Shown one piece after another: positions 16,128 to 17,749 of a stretch of 17,749 nt of DNA. Origin of the DNA: Flavobacteriaceae bacterium (GTDB lineage Bacteria; Bacteroidota; Bacteroidia; Flavobacteriales; Flavobacteriaceae); contig CANEXR010000028.1 in the NCBI GenBank assembly GCA_947443815.1, forward strand, positions 1 to 17,749, given 5' to 3'. The notes beneath the pieces are model-generated. The model was not told where the DNA came from, did not search any database, and was given only the letters and a program-made list of their open reading frames with translations. The translations under genes were made by a program, and so were the position numbers. The stretch's first letter is position 1; every line of letters begins with the position of its first letter.

Positions 16128-16508
16128 TTATCGTTGCAAATTTTTTGCTTCAATACTCATAGTGGCATGAGGAACAATTTTTAATCGTTCTTTACCAATT
16201 AATTTTCCTGTTACTTTACAAATACCGTACGTTTTATTTTCTACACGGAAAAGTGCGTTTTTCAAATCCCGAATGAATTTCTCCTGACGAATGGCTAATT
16301 GTGAATTTGCTTCTTTAGACATGGTCTCGCTTCCTTCTTCAAAAGCTTTAAAAGTAGGTGAAGTGTCATCCGTTCCATTATTCAAATCATTCATGTAAGC
16401 ACTTTTGATTAAATCTAAATCTTCTTGTGCTTTTTGAATTTTTCTAAGGATTATCTCTTTGAACTCTGCCAAGTCGGAGTCAGAGTATCTTGTCATTTCA
16501 TCTACCAT
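16128..16508 (-). CDS. DksA/TraR-family protein with degenerate zinc finger
   Basis: 126 residues with the DksA/TraR layout: a long helical hairpin (about 8-90) followed by a C-terminal finger, YGICKVTGKLIGKERLKIVP (94-113). DksA proteins bind the RNA polymerase secondary channel and modulate transcription initiation, often with ppGpp. In the finger the four zinc cysteines become Cys97, Thr100, Ser118 and Ala121, so zinc binding by this site is unlikely; the rest of the fold signature (YGxC, GKxIGxxRL, VPHAT) is kept. The DxxDxA motif of the E. coli DksA hairpin tip is not evident; the corresponding turn is NNGTDDTSPTF (43-53). It starts 7 nt after the ileS stop, so it is cotranscribed with ileS. 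A second Met at residue 5 is a possible start. It probably binds RNA polymerase, but its effect cannot be inferred. Confidence 0.88.
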   Translation of the reverse strand: MVDEMTRYSDSDLAEFKEIILRKIQKAQEDLDLIKSAYMNDLNNGTDDTSPTFKAFEEGSETMSKEANSQLAIRQEKFIRDLKNALFRVENKTYGICKVTGKLIGKERLKIVPHATMSIEAKNLQR

Positions 16509-16515
16509 AACTAAA

Positions 16516-17749
16516 TTATTTAGTGATTGTTATTCTTGTTTTTATCTCGTCAAATTCTATTTCTAATCCTTCTACAATCGTTTCCTGAAAAACCAATGCT
16601 TCTGTAAGCGTTTCTGATTTAATATACGCTTCATTCGCTTTTACGGCGGCTTCTAAAGTTGCATTGTTTTGCAAATATACTTTTATTTTGTCAGTAACTT
16701 CAAATCCTGAATCTTTACGCAAGTTCTGAATTCTGTTTACTAATTCTCTTGCAATTCCTTCTTGTTTTAATGCTGGGCTGATTGTAATGTCTAGCGCTAC
16801 AGTTATTCCATTTGAATTTGCTACTAATAAACCTTCAATATCTTGTGAAGAAATTTCTACATCTTCTAATGTTAAAGTTACGTTATTTCCAGCAATAACA
16901 ATGGTTAAGCTACCTTCTTTATCCAATTGATTAATATCTTCTTTAGAAAGTCCTTGTATCTCTTTGGAAATCAAACCCATATCTTTTCCGAACCGAGGTC
17001 CTAAAGCCTTAAAATTTGGTTTAATCTGTTTTATCAAAACGCCTGAAGCATCATCTAAAAGTTCAATTTCTTTAACATTTACCTCTGCTTTTATAAGATC
17101 AGAAACCGCCTCAATTTCAGCCCTTTGATTAGCGTCAAGTACTGGAATCATTACCTTTTGCAAAGGTTGACGCACCTTAATCATTTCCTTTTTACGAAGT
17201 GATAAAACCAGTGATGAAATGGTTTGTGCTTTCTGCATTTTGCTCTCTAACGATTTATCAACAAAGTTTTCAACGTATTTCGGGAAATCTGCTAAGTGAA
17301 CACTTTCAAATTTTTCGGTTTGTGTCGCCCGAGTTAAATCTCTATAAAGAGCGTCCATAAAAAATGGGGCTATTGGCGCGCTTAATTTACTTATAGTCAA
17401 CAAACAGCTGTATAAAGTCTGATATGCTGCCATTTTATCTTGCGCATATTCCCCTTTCCAAAAACGTCTTCTACACAAACGAACATACCAATTGCTTAAA
17501 TTTTCCTGAACAAATTCCGAAATAGCACGAGCTGCTTTTGTAGGTTCATAATCCGCATAAAAACCATCTACCTCATTAATCAAAGTATTCAATTCCGAAA
17601 TAATCCATTGGTCAATTTCCGGTCTTTCATGCAATGGAATTTCAGTTTCTTTGTATGTAAAGCCATCAATATTAGCATACAAACTAAAAAACGAATAGGT
17701 ATTGTATAAAGTTCCAAAGAATTTACGGCGTACTTCAGCAATTCCTTCC
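16516..17749 (-). CDS. ileS: Isoleucyl-tRNA synthetase, C-terminal part (5' end beyond the window)
   Basis: IleRS charges tRNA-Ile in the cytoplasm. About 410 C-terminal residues are visible; the frame is open to the window edge, where it reads EGIAEVRRKFFGTLYNTY, the stretch that follows the KMSKS loop in this family. The Rossmann catalytic core and editing domain are outside. The anticodon-binding helical domain includes RPEIDQWIISELNTLI and NWYVRLCRRRFWKGEYAQ, followed by LRKKEMIKVRQPLQKVMIPV and a long C-terminal region (KALGPRFGKDMG, ARELVNRIQNLRKDSGFEVT). This layout, without a C-terminal zinc-finger cysteine cluster, resembles the eukaryote-like IleRS type (IleS2-like), often linked to lower mupirocin sensitivity; that is family inference. 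dksA follows after 7 nt. Confidence 0.97.
   Translation of the reverse strand, partial: EGIAEVRRKFFGTLYNTYSFFSLYANIDGFTYKETEIPLHERPEIDQWIISELNTLINEVDGFYADYEPTKAARAISEFVQENLSNWYVRLCRRRFWKGEYAQDKMAAYQTLYSCLLTISKLSAPIAPFFMDALYRDLTRATQTEKFESVHLADFPKYVENFVDKSLESKMQKAQTISSLVLSLRKKEMIKVRQPLQKVMIPVLDANQRAEIEAVSDLIKAEVNVKEIELLDDASGVLIKQIKPNFKALGPRFGKDMGLISKEIQGLSKEDINQLDKEGSLTIVIAGNNVTLTLEDVEISSQDIEGLLVANSNGITVALDITISPALKQEGIARELVNRIQNLRKDSGFEVTDKIKVYLQNNATLEAAVKANEAYIKSETLTEALVFQETIVEGLEIEFDEIKTRITITK

Overview
The window looks like chromosomal DNA from a Flavobacteriia member, most likely Flavobacterium or a close relative. The evidence is low GC content, A/T-rich intergenic regions, promoters of the Bacteroidota type (TTG ... 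TAnnTTTG), Bacteroidota-specific families (DUF4270 lipoprotein, CarboxypepD_reg-like TonB-dependent receptor, zinc-finger-degenerate DksA/TraR protein) and a long variant LspA. It is mostly conserved core genome. I see no rRNA, tRNA, CRISPR array, insertion sequence, prophage or integrase.

Layout. (1) 1-401, minus: the 5' part of atpD, with a recognisable promoter at 486-514. (2) 661-5108, minus: a TonB-dependent receptor followed by an SGNH/GDSL lipoprotein, probably one unit, ending in a hairpin terminator at 605-640. (3) 5409-9709, minus: a three-gene unit made of a short GlgA-like protein, a DUF4270 lipoprotein and glmS, ending in a strong terminator at 5361-5386. (4) 9818-11031, plus: panC and panD, divergent from unit 3, with back-to-back promoters; panD also has its own promoter that would give an almost leaderless mRNA. 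(5) 11206-15408, plus: an exported alpha/beta hydrolase lacking the usual serine nucleophile, radA (1-nt overlap with it) and an exported type-B carboxylesterase. (6) 15436-17749, minus: lspA alone, then a DksA/TraR protein 7 nt downstream of the 3' part of ileS, with a terminator at 16080-16105 separating the ileS-dksA unit from lspA.

How the genes fit together. glmS supplies glucosamine-6-phosphate for the cell envelope, and it shares an operon with two poorly understood Bacteroidota proteins (GlgA-like and DUF4270). PanC and PanD make pantothenate and beta-alanine for CoA. LspA is the signal peptidase that would mature the lipoproteins seen here (the SGNH protein and the DUF4270 protein). 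RadA acts in recombinational repair and sits between two secreted hydrolases.

I do not see a clearly new multi-gene system. The best leads are the Asp-for-Ser change in the Esterase-fold protein, the half-length GlgA without its ADP-glucose motif in a glmS operon, the LspA insertion next to its catalytic aspartate, and the near-leaderless panD promoter.
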